This document shows, one piece after another, positions 25,848 to 34,444 of a DNA stretch of 64,000 bases; the stretch's first letter is position 1, and every line of letters starts with the position of its first letter. The stretch lies in NCBI GenBank assembly GCA_017883385.1, contig JADGNQ010000002.1, positions 1-64,000 on the forward strand. The letters are read 5' to 3'. The notes under the pieces are model-generated. The model had not been told where the DNA came from. It made no database searches and saw only the letters and a list, made by a program, of their open reading frames with translations. The position numbers and the translations under genes are program-made. This DNA is from Candidatus Sulfotelmatobacter sp. GTDB lineage: Bacteria; Acidobacteriota; Terriglobia; Terriglobales; Acidobacteriaceae.

Positions 25848-28055
25848 TTGAACTGGTACTTCATTTTTTTCTTTATCTCTGGGTTTTGCAGCGTTCTGTA
25901 CGAACTGGTGTGGTTGCGGCTGGCCATGGCGCAGTTCGGCGTGACTACCGCAATGGTTTCGATCGTGCTCTCTGTGTTTATGGCCGGGCTTGGCCTGGGC
26001 TCGTGGGCCAGCGGCCGGTGGCTGCGCCAGACAGAAGATGCCAGCAGATTCCCGGCCTTGCGTCTATATGCACTCATCGAATTGCTGATCGGCGTGTCGG
26101 GCATCGTTGTGCCCTTCGGACTCTTGTGGGGCCGCCGCGCTCTCGAACACCTTGGACCTTCGACTTCCTTCGGTTACTACTCTGTAGCCGGATTGTGGGT
26201 CGCCGCCACTCTCGTACCATGGTGCACCCTCATGGGCGCCACAGTCCCGGTGGCGATGCGGGCGATTGGGCAGACGCTTCCCGCCGAATCCAGCCGGTCT
26301 TTCAGCTATCTCTATACCGCGAACGTCGCAGGTGCGGTTGCCGGAACGACTGTGCCTCTGTTCCTGATCGAGCTGCTCGGATTTCACGGAACGCTGAAGA
26401 TCGGCGCTGCGTGCAACTGCCTGATTGCAGTCTCGGCGCTCGCTCTTTCTCTAACGTCACCGAAACAGAAACTGCAGAATCAGACTACTCCCACCTCGGC
26501 GCAACCCGTCGCTCCGCTGGCTCCGCGTTCCGGAGGCAGAACGCTGACCCTTCTTTTCCTGAGCGGCCTGACCTGCATGGCGATGGAGGTCGTCTGGGTG
26601 CGCCGCTACACACCATACGTTGGAACGATGGTGTACGCCTTCGCTTCGATCCTCGCCGTGTATCTTCTGGCCACGTTCGTCGGCTCCGTCCTCTATCGCC
26701 GTTGGAGTTTGCGGCATACGCAAGAGAGCCCGGTCTTGTGGATCTGGCTGGCCTCGTTCGCCTTGCTTCCGCTGATCGCTGCAGGACCCAGCACGGACCT
26801 CGATCCTTTCCTGCGGCTCTTGTTGGGCATCATGCCATTTACGGGGCTACTCGGCTTTATCACTCCGATGCTGGTGGATCGCTTCTCTGCGGGAGATCCA
26901 GCCAAGGCCGGCAGGGCCTATGCGGTCAACGTTGCGGGCTGCATCCTGGGGCCGCTGCTGGCAGGCTTTGGGCTGCTGCCGTTCGTGAGCGAACGTTGGG
27001 CCTTGATCATTCTTACGCTGCCTTGGCTGATCATCGGACTGGCCCCGCTGCGTTCTGTCAGCAGACCCAGCACCACCGCGCGAATTGCAATTTACGCTTC
27101 GCTGGCGCTCGCCGCCGTGTTGATAACTGCGGGCAAAGGCTACGACGAAAACTTTCCCGGCCGGAGGGTTCTTCGAGACTCGACCGCCACGGTCATCGCG
27201 ACCGGCACGGGCATGGATAAGCAACTTCTGGTCAACGGCTACGGCATGACGTCCCTGACACCGATTACCAAGGTGATGGCTCATCTTCCCCTGGCTTTTC
27301 TCGATCGCCCGCCGCAGGATGCGCTTGTGATTTGCTTCGGCATGGGCACGACCTTCCGTTCCCTTCATTCCTGGGGCATTCCCGTGACCGTCGCGGAACT
27401 CGTACCCAGCGTCCCGCACCTGTTTGACTACTATCACAGCGATGGCCGGAAGATCCTGCTATCGCCGCTGTCGCATGTGGTCGTCGACGATGGCCGCCGC
27501 TACCTCGAACGCACTACTCAGCAATTTGATGTCATCACGATCGATCCTCCGCCCCCCGTAGAAGCCGCGGGCTCGAGTTTGCTGTATTCGGAGGAGTTCT
27601 ATCAGGCGGCGCGGCGGCGATTGCGTCCCGGGGGGATTCTGCAGCAGTGGTTGCCCTCCGACGTCACCGACGCGGAAGTGACTGCCGCAGTGGCGCGTTC
27701 CCTGCGCAATTCCTTCCCCTACGTGCGGACGTTTCGGGACGAATTCGGGTATCACTTCCTGTGCAGCGATCGCCAGATTCCTGTCCGCACCGCGAACGAC
27801 TTGCTGCAGCGGATGCCCACTAGCGCGGTGGCCGACTTTATTGAATGGGCCGGGCCGTCCAGCGATGGCAACGCCGTTGTAGCGTCCCGCCAACTGAATG
27901 CGTTGCTCCAACAAGAAGTAGCCCTGGATCAGCTGGTCGCTGCAGCTCCGGGCACTCCGGCGCTGACCGATGATCGTCCAATCAACGAGTACTTCGCTTT
28001 GCGCCGCTGGCGCCGTTCTGGGGATCTCTCACTATTGAACGGAGACTCTCAATGA
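25848..28055 (+). CDS. Fused membrane/spermidine-synthase-like protein
   Basis: The 735-residue protein has a multi-helix N-terminal part (residues 1 to about 440, opening [24 protein letters not shown]) and a C-terminal Rossmann methyltransferase-like domain of the spermidine synthase superfamily ([68 protein letters not shown]). The TTG at 25848 with GAGGGC 8 nt upstream is preferred over an earlier TTG at 25722, which adds residues unlike the family. Such fused proteins are common, but their substrate is mostly unknown. It overlaps the next gene by 4 bp. Confidence 0.85.
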   Translation: MNWYFIFFFISGFCSVLYELVWLRLAMAQFGVTTAMVSIVLSVFMAGLGLGSWASGRWLRQTEDASRFPALRLYALIELLIGVSGIVVPFGLLWGRRALEHLGPSTSFGYYSVAGLWVAATLVPWCTLMGATVPVAMRAIGQTLPAESSRSFSYLYTANVAGAVAGTTVPLFLIELLGFHGTLKIGAACNCLIAVSALALSLTSPKQKLQNQTTPTSAQPVAPLAPRSGGRTLTLLFLSGLTCMAMEVVWVRRYTPYVGTMVYAFASILAVYLLATFVGSVLYRRWSLRHTQESPVLWIWLASFALLPLIAAGPSTDLDPFLRLLLGIMPFTGLLGFITPMLVDRFSAGDPAKAGRAYAVNVAGCILGPLLAGFGLLPFVSERWALIILTLPWLIIGLAPLRSVSRPSTTARIAIYASLALAAVLITAGKGYDENFPGRRVLRDSTATVIATGTGMDKQLLVNGYGMTSLTPITKVMAHLPLAFLDRPPQDALVICFGMGTTFRSLHSWGIPVTVAELVPSVPHLFDYYHSDGRKILLSPLSHVVVDDGRRYLERTTQQFDVITIDPPPPVEAAGSSLLYSEEFYQAARRRLRPGGILQQWLPSDVTDAEVTAAVARSLRNSFPYVRTFRDEFGYHFLCSDRQIPVRTANDLLQRMPTSAVADFIEWAGPSSDGNAVVASRQLNALLQQEVALDQLVAAAPGTPALTDDRPINEYFALRRWRRSGDLSLLNGDSQ

Positions 28056-29137
28056 TGCATATTCGCCGATTCTTCTTGTCCGTCGTCTGCCTGAGTTTGT
28101 TCTTCACGGTCGTCAGCGCGCCGGCGCAAAGCCCCGCGACCACGGCTGCCGTCACCGACTACGTCAAGGCAGAGATGCAGCGCCAGCACATTCCCGGCCT
28201 GTCGCTGCTCGTGGTGAAAAATGGCAAGATACTACGCGCCGAAGGTTTCGGATTGGCCAATGTGGAATTACAGACTCCCGTGAAAGCAGAAACGGTGTTC
28301 CAGTCGGGATCGGTGGGCAAGCAGTTCACGGCAACCGCGGTCATGATGCTGGTCGAGGAGGGCAAGATCGGCCTCGACGATGCGCTCACAAAATATTTCG
28401 TGGATGCTCCGGCCACTTGGAAGGACGTGACCGTGCGCGAGTTGCTCAGTCACACCGCAGGCTTTGGCGACTATCCGAAGAACTTCGATTTCCGCAAAGA
28501 CTGGACCGAAGATGAAGAGCTCAAGCTGATCGAGAGCATCCCCCTGGCGTATCCGCCCGGGACAAGCTGGGCGTACAGCAATTTCGGATATGTGACGCTC
28601 GGCATTCTGATTCATCGTGTCACGGGCGAGCCTTACGGCGACTTTCTGCAGCAGCGGATCTTCCATCCGCTCGGCATGCAGTCGACGCGGATCATCAGCG
28701 AGGCCGACATCGTCCCGAATCGGTCCTCAGGCTACCGGTTGGTTAAGGGCGAACTGAAGAACCAGGAGTGGGTGTCGCCCGTCGTGAACACCACCGCCGA
28801 CGGCAGTCTCTACTTCACGGTTCTGGACCTTGCCAAGTGGGATGCCGCCCTCTACACGGAAAATCTGCTGAAGCGGTCAAGCCTCGACTTAATGTGGACT
28901 CCCGTGAAGTTGAAGAACGGCCAGCCCAACAAGGGCAGCTACGGTTTTGGTTGGTTCATGGAGAACCGGCAGGGGCACCGGTGCATTCAGCACGATGGCT
29001 CATGGCAGGGCTTCGAGACTGCAATCGACCGCTACGTAGACGATCACTTGACTGTGGTCGCGCTCACGAATCTGGCGGACTCCAAACCCGGAGACATCAC
29101 CAAGCGCGTCGCCGAAATGTATCTGGCAGACAAGTAG
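28052..29137 (+). CDS. Secreted serine hydrolase (beta-lactamase/class C family)
   Basis: The 361-residue protein has a signal peptide ending near SAPAQ. It carries the class C serine-hydrolase motifs: SVGK (nucleophile Ser in [11 protein letters not shown]), YSN (WAYSNFGY) and HDG near the C terminus ([11 protein letters not shown]). Members include esterases, D-peptidases and beta-lactamases; nothing here tells which. ATGA overlap with the upstream gene indicates translational coupling. Confidence 0.88.
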   Translation: MMHIRRFFLSVVCLSLFFTVVSAPAQSPATTAAVTDYVKAEMQRQHIPGLSLLVVKNGKILRAEGFGLANVELQTPVKAETVFQSGSVGKQFTATAVMMLVEEGKIGLDDALTKYFVDAPATWKDVTVRELLSHTAGFGDYPKNFDFRKDWTEDEELKLIESIPLAYPPGTSWAYSNFGYVTLGILIHRVTGEPYGDFLQQRIFHPLGMQSTRIISEADIVPNRSSGYRLVKGELKNQEWVSPVVNTTADGSLYFTVLDLAKWDAALYTENLLKRSSLDLMWTPVKLKNGQPNKGSYGFGWFMENRQGHRCIQHDGSWQGFETAIDRYVDDHLTVVALTNLADSKPGDITKRVAEMYLADK

Positions 29138-29167
29138 TTCTCCGGCAGCAGGCGGCTGAAATAGCCA

Positions 29168-29200
29168 GGATTCGTATCAGGGTATGCCTTCGGGCATACC
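29168..29200. repeat. Repeat family B, copy 2 (single end with UUCG hairpin)
   Basis: GGATTCGTATCAGGG is the family-B end. It is followed by GGTATGCC-TTCG-GGCATACC, an 8-bp stem closed by the very stable C(UUCG)G tetraloop. It lies in the 89-bp gap between convergent genes and may help stop transcription. No matching right end is seen. Confidence 0.6.
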
Positions 29201-29226
29201 GCAAGTGCAGGTTGCCAATTGCGTTT

Positions 29227-30663
29227 TCAGGCGCCGCGATGGCAGAGCTGTTCATCAGCCGACCGCGAGGCCTTGCTCTGGTTGCGCGCCTCCACCTGCA
29301 TCCGCATCCCATACTTCGGACGCAACGTAATGAGCGGCTCCGGCTCGACGCGGTGTCCTGGAACTAGTCGCAACTTCCATTTCTGCGCCAGCGTAGTTAG
29401 CAGCAGCACGCCCTCCATCGACGCAAACGACTCGCCAATGCATTGCCGAACTCCCGCGCCAAATGGAAAGTACGTCAGCTTGGTTCGCCGCGACCGGGCT
29501 TCGGGTGTGAAACGCTCCGGATCGAAGCGCAGAGGATCGGGAAAGAACCGGGCATCGCGATGGGTGACGAACTGGCTCATCAATACCGTCGTCTTCGCCG
29601 GCAGGAAAAAATCGCCAAGTTGAAAGTCGGCGCGCGCGTAGCGGCCCATCGCCCACGCGGGTGGATACAGCCGCATGGATTCCGCCAGCACCATCTCCAC
29701 ATAGCGTAAGCGCGGAACGTCGTTGAACGTGGGTAGACGGCCCTGCAGCTCGCGGTCAATTTCCTCGTGGAAAAGTCGTTCGCACTCCGGATTCTGCGAG
29801 AGCAAATACCAAGTCCAGGAGAGCGCGTTGGCCACGGTTTCATAACCAGCCAGGAAGATCGTAATAACCTGATCGCGTAGCGACTGCTCTGACACCGCGC
29901 TCTTATCCGGCGAGGCCGCGAGCATCAGATCGAGCAAGCTGCCACCCTCGGAATGTCGCTGACGATGCGCGGCGATCATCCGGTAGACGACCGCGTCAAT
30001 CCGCTTGCGCGCTCGCACGAACGCGGCCAGCCCTGGCGGCCGCACATGCACCAGCCACTCCGCCGCAGGCAGCATCACCAGAAAATTGTAGAGGCCCATG
30101 ATGCGGTTGATGGCATCCGCGAGTTCATCAACTTCCCCACGAAGATCGGTGGCAAACAGCGTTTGCGCGACCACGTTGAGCGTGAGATGCATCATGTCGA
30201 TGGCAATGTCGCGCTCCTCGGCGTCCCGCCAACTGTCGCGCATCCGGGCTGCCTCCTCGACCATTGTGTTGGCGTATTCGCTAATGCGCTGGCGATGAAA
30301 TGCCGGCTGCGCCACCAGTCGCTGCGTACGATGCTGAGCACTCTCGCTGGTGATCATGCCCTCGCCCAGCAGCATTTTGGTGCGCTGCACCGTGCGCTCC
30401 TTGATGAAGTTATCGTTCTGCACCACTAGCACTTCGCGGATGTAGTCCGGGTGATTCAGGAAAACGATGTGATGCCACCCGATCTTGTAGTGCGCGATGT
30501 CCCCGTAATCCCGGGCCAGGTGCTGAAACAGCAGAATCGGATTCGCCGGACGAAACTTGCGCAACGCAAACCAGAGCAGATTCCGCTGGAAGCCGGGCGG
30601 GAAGCGATACTTCGCTGGCCTACCGGCCGGTTCGCGGACATCATTTCTGGCTGCGGTTGCCAT
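29227..30663 (-). CDS. Cytochrome P450
   Basis: The 478-residue monooxygenase shows the oxygen-binding I-helix motif AGYET, the K-helix ESMRLYPP, the PERF-like FDPERFTPE, and the haem-binding loop FPFGAGVRQCIGESFA with the Cys ligand near residue 415. There is no signal or membrane anchor. The ATG at 30663 lacks a clear Shine-Dalgarno; a TTG at 30687 is in frame. No ferredoxin partner is next to it. The substrate is unknown. Confidence 0.93.
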   Translation of the reverse strand: MATAARNDVREPAGRPAKYRFPPGFQRNLLWFALRKFRPANPILLFQHLARDYGDIAHYKIGWHHIVFLNHPDYIREVLVVQNDNFIKERTVQRTKMLLGEGMITSESAQHRTQRLVAQPAFHRQRISEYANTMVEEAARMRDSWRDAEERDIAIDMMHLTLNVVAQTLFATDLRGEVDELADAINRIMGLYNFLVMLPAAEWLVHVRPPGLAAFVRARKRIDAVVYRMIAAHRQRHSEGGSLLDLMLAASPDKSAVSEQSLRDQVITIFLAGYETVANALSWTWYLLSQNPECERLFHEEIDRELQGRLPTFNDVPRLRYVEMVLAESMRLYPPAWAMGRYARADFQLGDFFLPAKTTVLMSQFVTHRDARFFPDPLRFDPERFTPEARSRRTKLTYFPFGAGVRQCIGESFASMEGVLLLTTLAQKWKLRLVPGHRVEPEPLITLRPKYGMRMQVEARNQSKASRSADEQLCHRGA

Positions 30664-30713
30664 GTGGTTAGTGTACGTCGCTGTCAAGAAGGTTGGGGAA
30701 TGCGGATCGAATC

Positions 30714-30807
30714 GTAGAGACGTAGCTTGCTACGTCTCTGCCGGCGGTGGCAATGAACTCTGCGGTTGCCTTGGTGCCGGCGGAGACGTTGCAAGCAACA
30801 TCTCTAC
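30714..30807. repeat. Repeat family A, copy 1 (double hairpin, 94 bp)
   Basis: The left half is the palindrome GTAGAGACGTAGC-TT-complement (last base changed). The right half is a related palindrome around GAGACGTTGC. Copy 2 at 34276 has the same 94-bp length and layout. The right end overlaps the last codons of the peroxiredoxin gene and supplies its TAG stop. Confidence 0.75.
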
Positions 30808-31361
30808 AGATGAGTCCTCGTATCACCGGCCTTCTGCAGCGCATCCAACTCCGCCAGAACTTCGCCGCTGTGCTTGATCGGATCCACGCTGGTATAGGCC
30901 TTCGCAACCTTGCCGCTGGGATCGATCAGGAAGGTATGCCGCGCGGCAAACTTCACCAGCCCGAGATTGGTGAGCGACCCGTAGGAGTCGGTCACCTTGT
31001 GGTCGGTATCGGCCAGCAGTTTGAAGTTCAGGCCTTCCTTGGCGCAAAACTTCTTGTGCGAATCCACACTGTCCAGGCTCACGCCCAGCACCACCGCATT
31101 GCGCTCGGCATACTTCGGCTGATCCACTTGAAAGTTGTGGGCCTCGCGCGAGCACCCCGGTGTCTGGTCCTTGGGATAGAAATAAAGGACCACCCATTTC
31201 CCCCGGTAGTCCTTCAGGCTGACTGCCGAGCCTTCCTGCGATGGGAGCGTGAACTCGGGAGCGGCGCTGCCTTCGGCGGGCGCGGCCGAACGCGATAACA
31301 GGCGCGGGACGAGCACCACTAGCACGACCACCACGGCCAAGAGCAGCACGATCCGTAACAT
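30804..31361 (-). CDS. Membrane-anchored Bcp-type peroxiredoxin
   Basis: The 185-residue protein has an N-terminal hydrophobic anchor (LRIVLLLAVVVVLVVLVPRLL) and an AhpC/TSA thioredoxin fold: PEFTLPSQEG, YPKDQTPGCSREAHNF with peroxidatic Cys70, and a second Cys in KKFCAKEG. The resolving Cys usual at +5 in Bcp is His here. The ATG at 31361 has GGAGG 5 nt upstream; the open frame before it reads through repeat C and is not coding. The stop codon lies inside a family-A repeat. Confidence 0.85.
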   Translation of the reverse strand: MLRIVLLLAVVVVLVVLVPRLLSRSAAPAEGSAAPEFTLPSQEGSAVSLKDYRGKWVVLYFYPKDQTPGCSREAHNFQVDQPKYAERNAVVLGVSLDSVDSHKKFCAKEGLNFKLLADTDHKVTDSYGSLTNLGLVKFAARHTFLIDPSGKVAKAYTSVDPIKHSGEVLAELDALQKAGDTRTHL

Positions 31362-31433
31362 ACGTCCTCCTGCAGATCTTCCCCGCCGCCGCGATTCTAA
31401 ACCAGCCGTGTCTCCCGCGAGGCGCAAAAAGAC

Positions 31434-31505
31434 ATAACCATGAAGGACACGAGGGTTCACGAAGTTCGGCGTTCCTTCGTGAACCTTCGTGCCCTTCGTG
31501 GTTAT
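31434..31505. repeat. Repeat C: imperfect long hairpin
   Basis: GGTTCACGAA and its perfect complement TTCGTGAACC form the core of a roughly 30-bp imperfect stem that extends to ATAACCA and TGGTTAT at the ends. The wording (CTTCGTG...CCTTCGTGGTTA) resembles an intergenic repeat widespread in Acidobacteriota. It lies between the divergent peroxiredoxin and aceE. Confidence 0.6.
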
Positions 31506-31588
31506 CGCTCTTACCCCTCCCACCAGCAAGAATCCTCTCCATTGAATTATGATGGAACATTGCGCATTCTACGACGGAGAAACCAGAC

Positions 31589-34267
31589 GTGGCTCAGACG
31601 GAAACTGACGGTTTAGAGGTTTTGGAAACCAGGGAATGGGTCGATTCCCTGGACTATGTCCTTTCCAAGGGCGGCCCCAACCGGGCAGGCCGCTTACTGC
31701 AGCAGTTGGCTCTGCATGCACGGCGCGAAGCCGGCATCAACCTGCCTTTCTCCGCCACAACGCCCTATCAGAACACCATCGCTTCGCGGCAGCAGCCTCC
31801 ATTCCCCGGCAGCCAGGAGATGGAGCGGCGCATCAAGAGCCTGGTCCGGTGGAATGCCCTAGCCATGGTGGTCCGCGCCAATAAAATTCAGGAAGGCATC
31901 GGCGGCCACATCTCGACTTTCGCCTCTGCCGCCACCCTGTATGAAGTTGCGTTCAACCACTTCTTTCGCGCGCAAACGGAAGGCGGCGATCGCGATGTCG
32001 TCTATTTCCAGGGACACGCCGCTCCCGGAATCTATTCCCGTGCCTATCTCGAAGGCCGTATCTCGAAAGAGAAGCTGCAAAACTTCCGCCGCGAACTAAA
32101 GCCCGGTGGAGGACTCAGTTCTTATCCCCATCCGTGGCTCATGCCCGAGTTCTGGGAGTTCCCCACCGTCTCCATGGGATTGGGGCCAATCCAGGCGATT
32201 TACCACGCGCGCTTCATCAAGTACCTGGAGAATCGCGGGCTTAAACAGACCACCGGAGGCAAAGTCTGGGCGTTCTTGGGCGACGGCGAAATGGACGAAC
32301 CGGAGTCCCTCGGGTCGATTACGCTGGGCTCGCGCGAAAAACTCGACAACCTGATTTTCGTCGTGAACTGCAACCTGCAGCGGCTCGACGGCCCGGTACG
32401 CGGCAACGGAAAGATCATCCAGGAACTGGAGGCCATCTTCCGTGGCGCTGGCTGGAACGTGATCAAAGTCATTTGGGGCACCGATTGGGACAGCCTCATC
32501 CAGAGCGACCGCGATGGCCTGCTGGTCAAGCGACTCGGAGAAGTCAGCGACGGGCAATACCAGAAGTACTTCGTCGAAAGCGGAGCCTACTTCCGCCAAA
32601 ACCTGTTTGGCACCGATCCCCGTCTGCTGAAAATGGTCGAGCACTTATCCGACGATCAGCTGGCGCGCATGCGCCTGGGCGGCCACGATCCCATCAAGGT
32701 TCACGCGGCCTACCGCGCTGCGATGGATCACACGGGCCAACCCACCATCATCCTGGCCAAGACGATCAAGGGTTACGGCCTGGGCGAGGCGGGTGAGGGC
32801 AAGAACATCACCCACCAGCAAAAGAAATTGAACGAAGACGAGTTGCAGATGTTCCGCTCGCGTTTCGGAATTCCAATTCCCGACGACGAACTGCAAAACG
32901 CCCCGTTCTACCGCCCATCCGATGACAGCGCCGAAATCAAATACATGCAGGCTCGCCGCCAGCAACTCGGCGGATACATGCCTACACGCAAAGTGCGGGC
33001 CGAAGCGCTGAAATCTGTCCCCGACGCGCACTTCGAGGAGTTCCACAAAGGCACCGACGGACGCGAAGTTTCCACCACCATGGTCTTCGTGCGGCTGCTG
33101 GCGAAGTTGCTGCGCGATCCCGAACTCGGCAAGCTGATCGTGCCCATCGTTCCCGATGAAGCACGCACGTTCGGCATGGAGGCGCTCTTCCGCCAGGTGG
33201 GAATTTATTCCAGTGTCGGCCAAAACTACGAACCCGTCGACATGGACACGCTGCTCTACTACAAAGAAGCCAAGAACGGCCAGATCCTCGAAGAAGGCAT
33301 TACTGAGTCCGGTTCGATGTGCTCGTTCATTGCGGCCGGCTGCGCGTATGCGAATCACGGCATCAACACGATTCCCTTCTTCATCTATTACTCGATGTTC
33401 GGATTCCAGCGCATTGGCGATCTGATCTGGGCCGCTGCCGACATGCGCTGTCGCGGGTTCCTGGTCGGAGGCACCGCTGGCCGCACCACCCTCGCCGGCG
33501 AAGGCCTGCAACACCAGGACGGTCACAGCCACGTGCTCGCGCTCCCCGTGCCGAACCTGCTCTGCTACGATCCAGCGTTTGCCTACGAGATCGCCATCAT
33601 CATTCAGGATGGCATCAAGCGGATGTACGTCGATCAGGAGTCGATCTTTTACTATCTGACTGTCACCAACGAGCCTCTGCCCATGCCCGGAATGCCCGCC
33701 GGCGACAATGTGCGCGAGGGGGTGCTGAAAGGGCTTTACCGGTTCAAGGCGTCGACCAAGAGCGACGCCAATCTGCGGGCACAACTGCTGGGCAGTGGCA
33801 CGATCATGTACGAAGTGCTCAAAGCACAGCAGATTCTGGAAGAAAAGTACGGCGTCGGCGCCGATGTGTGGAGCGTCACCAGCTACAAGGCACTCTATCG
33901 CGACGCCAACGATTGCGAGCGCTGGAACATGCTGCATCCCGGCGACGCGGCGAGGGTTCCGTATGTCACCCAGACTTTGAAAGACGCTGTCGGACCGTTC
34001 ATCGCGGCCTCTGACTACATGAAGGTGCTGCCGGAGAGCCTGGGCAAGTGGGTGCCCGGACAGCTCGTCTCTCTCGGAACCGACGGCTTCGGGCGCAGCG
34101 AGAGCCGCGTTGCATTGCGTGATTTCTTCGAAGTCGACGCCAAGCACATCGTGCTCGCAACTCTGGGAGCGCTGGCGCGGGAGAAGAAGATCGGCACTGA
34201 CGTGGTCAAGCGCGCGATTCAGGAACTGGGGATCAATCCCGAAAAGGTGAACCCGGCGGTCAGCTAA
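31589..34267 (+). CDS. aceE: Pyruvate dehydrogenase E1, homodimeric type
   Basis: The 892-residue thiamine-diphosphate enzyme decarboxylates pyruvate and passes the acetyl group to E2. Its length and sequence are typical of homodimeric AceE: IGGHISTFASAATLYEVAFNHF, the TPP-binding GDGEMDEPESLG ... VVNCNLQRLDGPVRGNGK, and TAGRTTLAGEGLQHQDGHSH. The start is GTG at 31589 with GGAG 9 nt upstream. It is the first gene of aceE-aceF-lpdA; a family-A repeat fills the gap to aceF. Confidence 0.96.
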   Translation: MAQTETDGLEVLETREWVDSLDYVLSKGGPNRAGRLLQQLALHARREAGINLPFSATTPYQNTIASRQQPPFPGSQEMERRIKSLVRWNALAMVVRANKIQEGIGGHISTFASAATLYEVAFNHFFRAQTEGGDRDVVYFQGHAAPGIYSRAYLEGRISKEKLQNFRRELKPGGGLSSYPHPWLMPEFWEFPTVSMGLGPIQAIYHARFIKYLENRGLKQTTGGKVWAFLGDGEMDEPESLGSITLGSREKLDNLIFVVNCNLQRLDGPVRGNGKIIQELEAIFRGAGWNVIKVIWGTDWDSLIQSDRDGLLVKRLGEVSDGQYQKYFVESGAYFRQNLFGTDPRLLKMVEHLSDDQLARMRLGGHDPIKVHAAYRAAMDHTGQPTIILAKTIKGYGLGEAGEGKNITHQQKKLNEDELQMFRSRFGIPIPDDELQNAPFYRPSDDSAEIKYMQARRQQLGGYMPTRKVRAEALKSVPDAHFEEFHKGTDGREVSTTMVFVRLLAKLLRDPELGKLIVPIVPDEARTFGMEALFRQVGIYSSVGQNYEPVDMDTLLYYKEAKNGQILEEGITESGSMCSFIAAGCAYANHGINTIPFFIYYSMFGFQRIGDLIWAAADMRCRGFLVGGTAGRTTLAGEGLQHQDGHSHVLALPVPNLLCYDPAFAYEIAIIIQDGIKRMYVDQESIFYYLTVTNEPLPMPGMPAGDNVREGVLKGLYRFKASTKSDANLRAQLLGSGTIMYEVLKAQQILEEKYGVGADVWSVTSYKALYRDANDCERWNMLHPGDAARVPYVTQTLKDAVGPFIAASDYMKVLPESLGKWVPGQLVSLGTDGFGRSESRVALRDFFEVDAKHIVLATLGALAREKKIGTDVVKRAIQELGINPEKVNPAVS

Positions 34268-34275
34268 CGCGATCC

Positions 34276-34369
34276 GTAGAGACGTAGCTTGCTACGTCTC
34301 TACCGGCGGTGCCGGCAAGCTCTGGGCTCGCGGTGCTGCAGGCAGAGACGTTGCCAGCAACGTCTCTAC
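34276..34369. repeat. Repeat family A, copy 2, between aceE and aceF
   Basis: This 94-bp double hairpin has the left palindrome GTAGAGACGTAGC...GCTACGTCTCTAC and the right palindrome around AGAGACGTTGC...CAACGTCTCT. It begins 8 bp after the aceE stop and ends 75 bp before the aceF start, so both hairpins would be in the PDH mRNA. Confidence 0.8.
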
Positions 34370-34444
34370 AATGCGAGTTAAGGACGTCATCACGCATTGC
34401 ACTTTGGGCGGTGCGACAAGATCTCACAAAAAGGAACCGACGCT

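Noticed and set aside
25520-27220. 566-codon plus-strand frame overlapping the spermidine-synthase-like gene
   Set aside because: It is a different frame with Arg/Ser/Pro-rich translation and no domain; the overlapping frame has both membrane and Rossmann features.
32645-34147. 500-codon minus-strand frame
   Set aside because: It is antisense to aceE and has shadow-frame composition.
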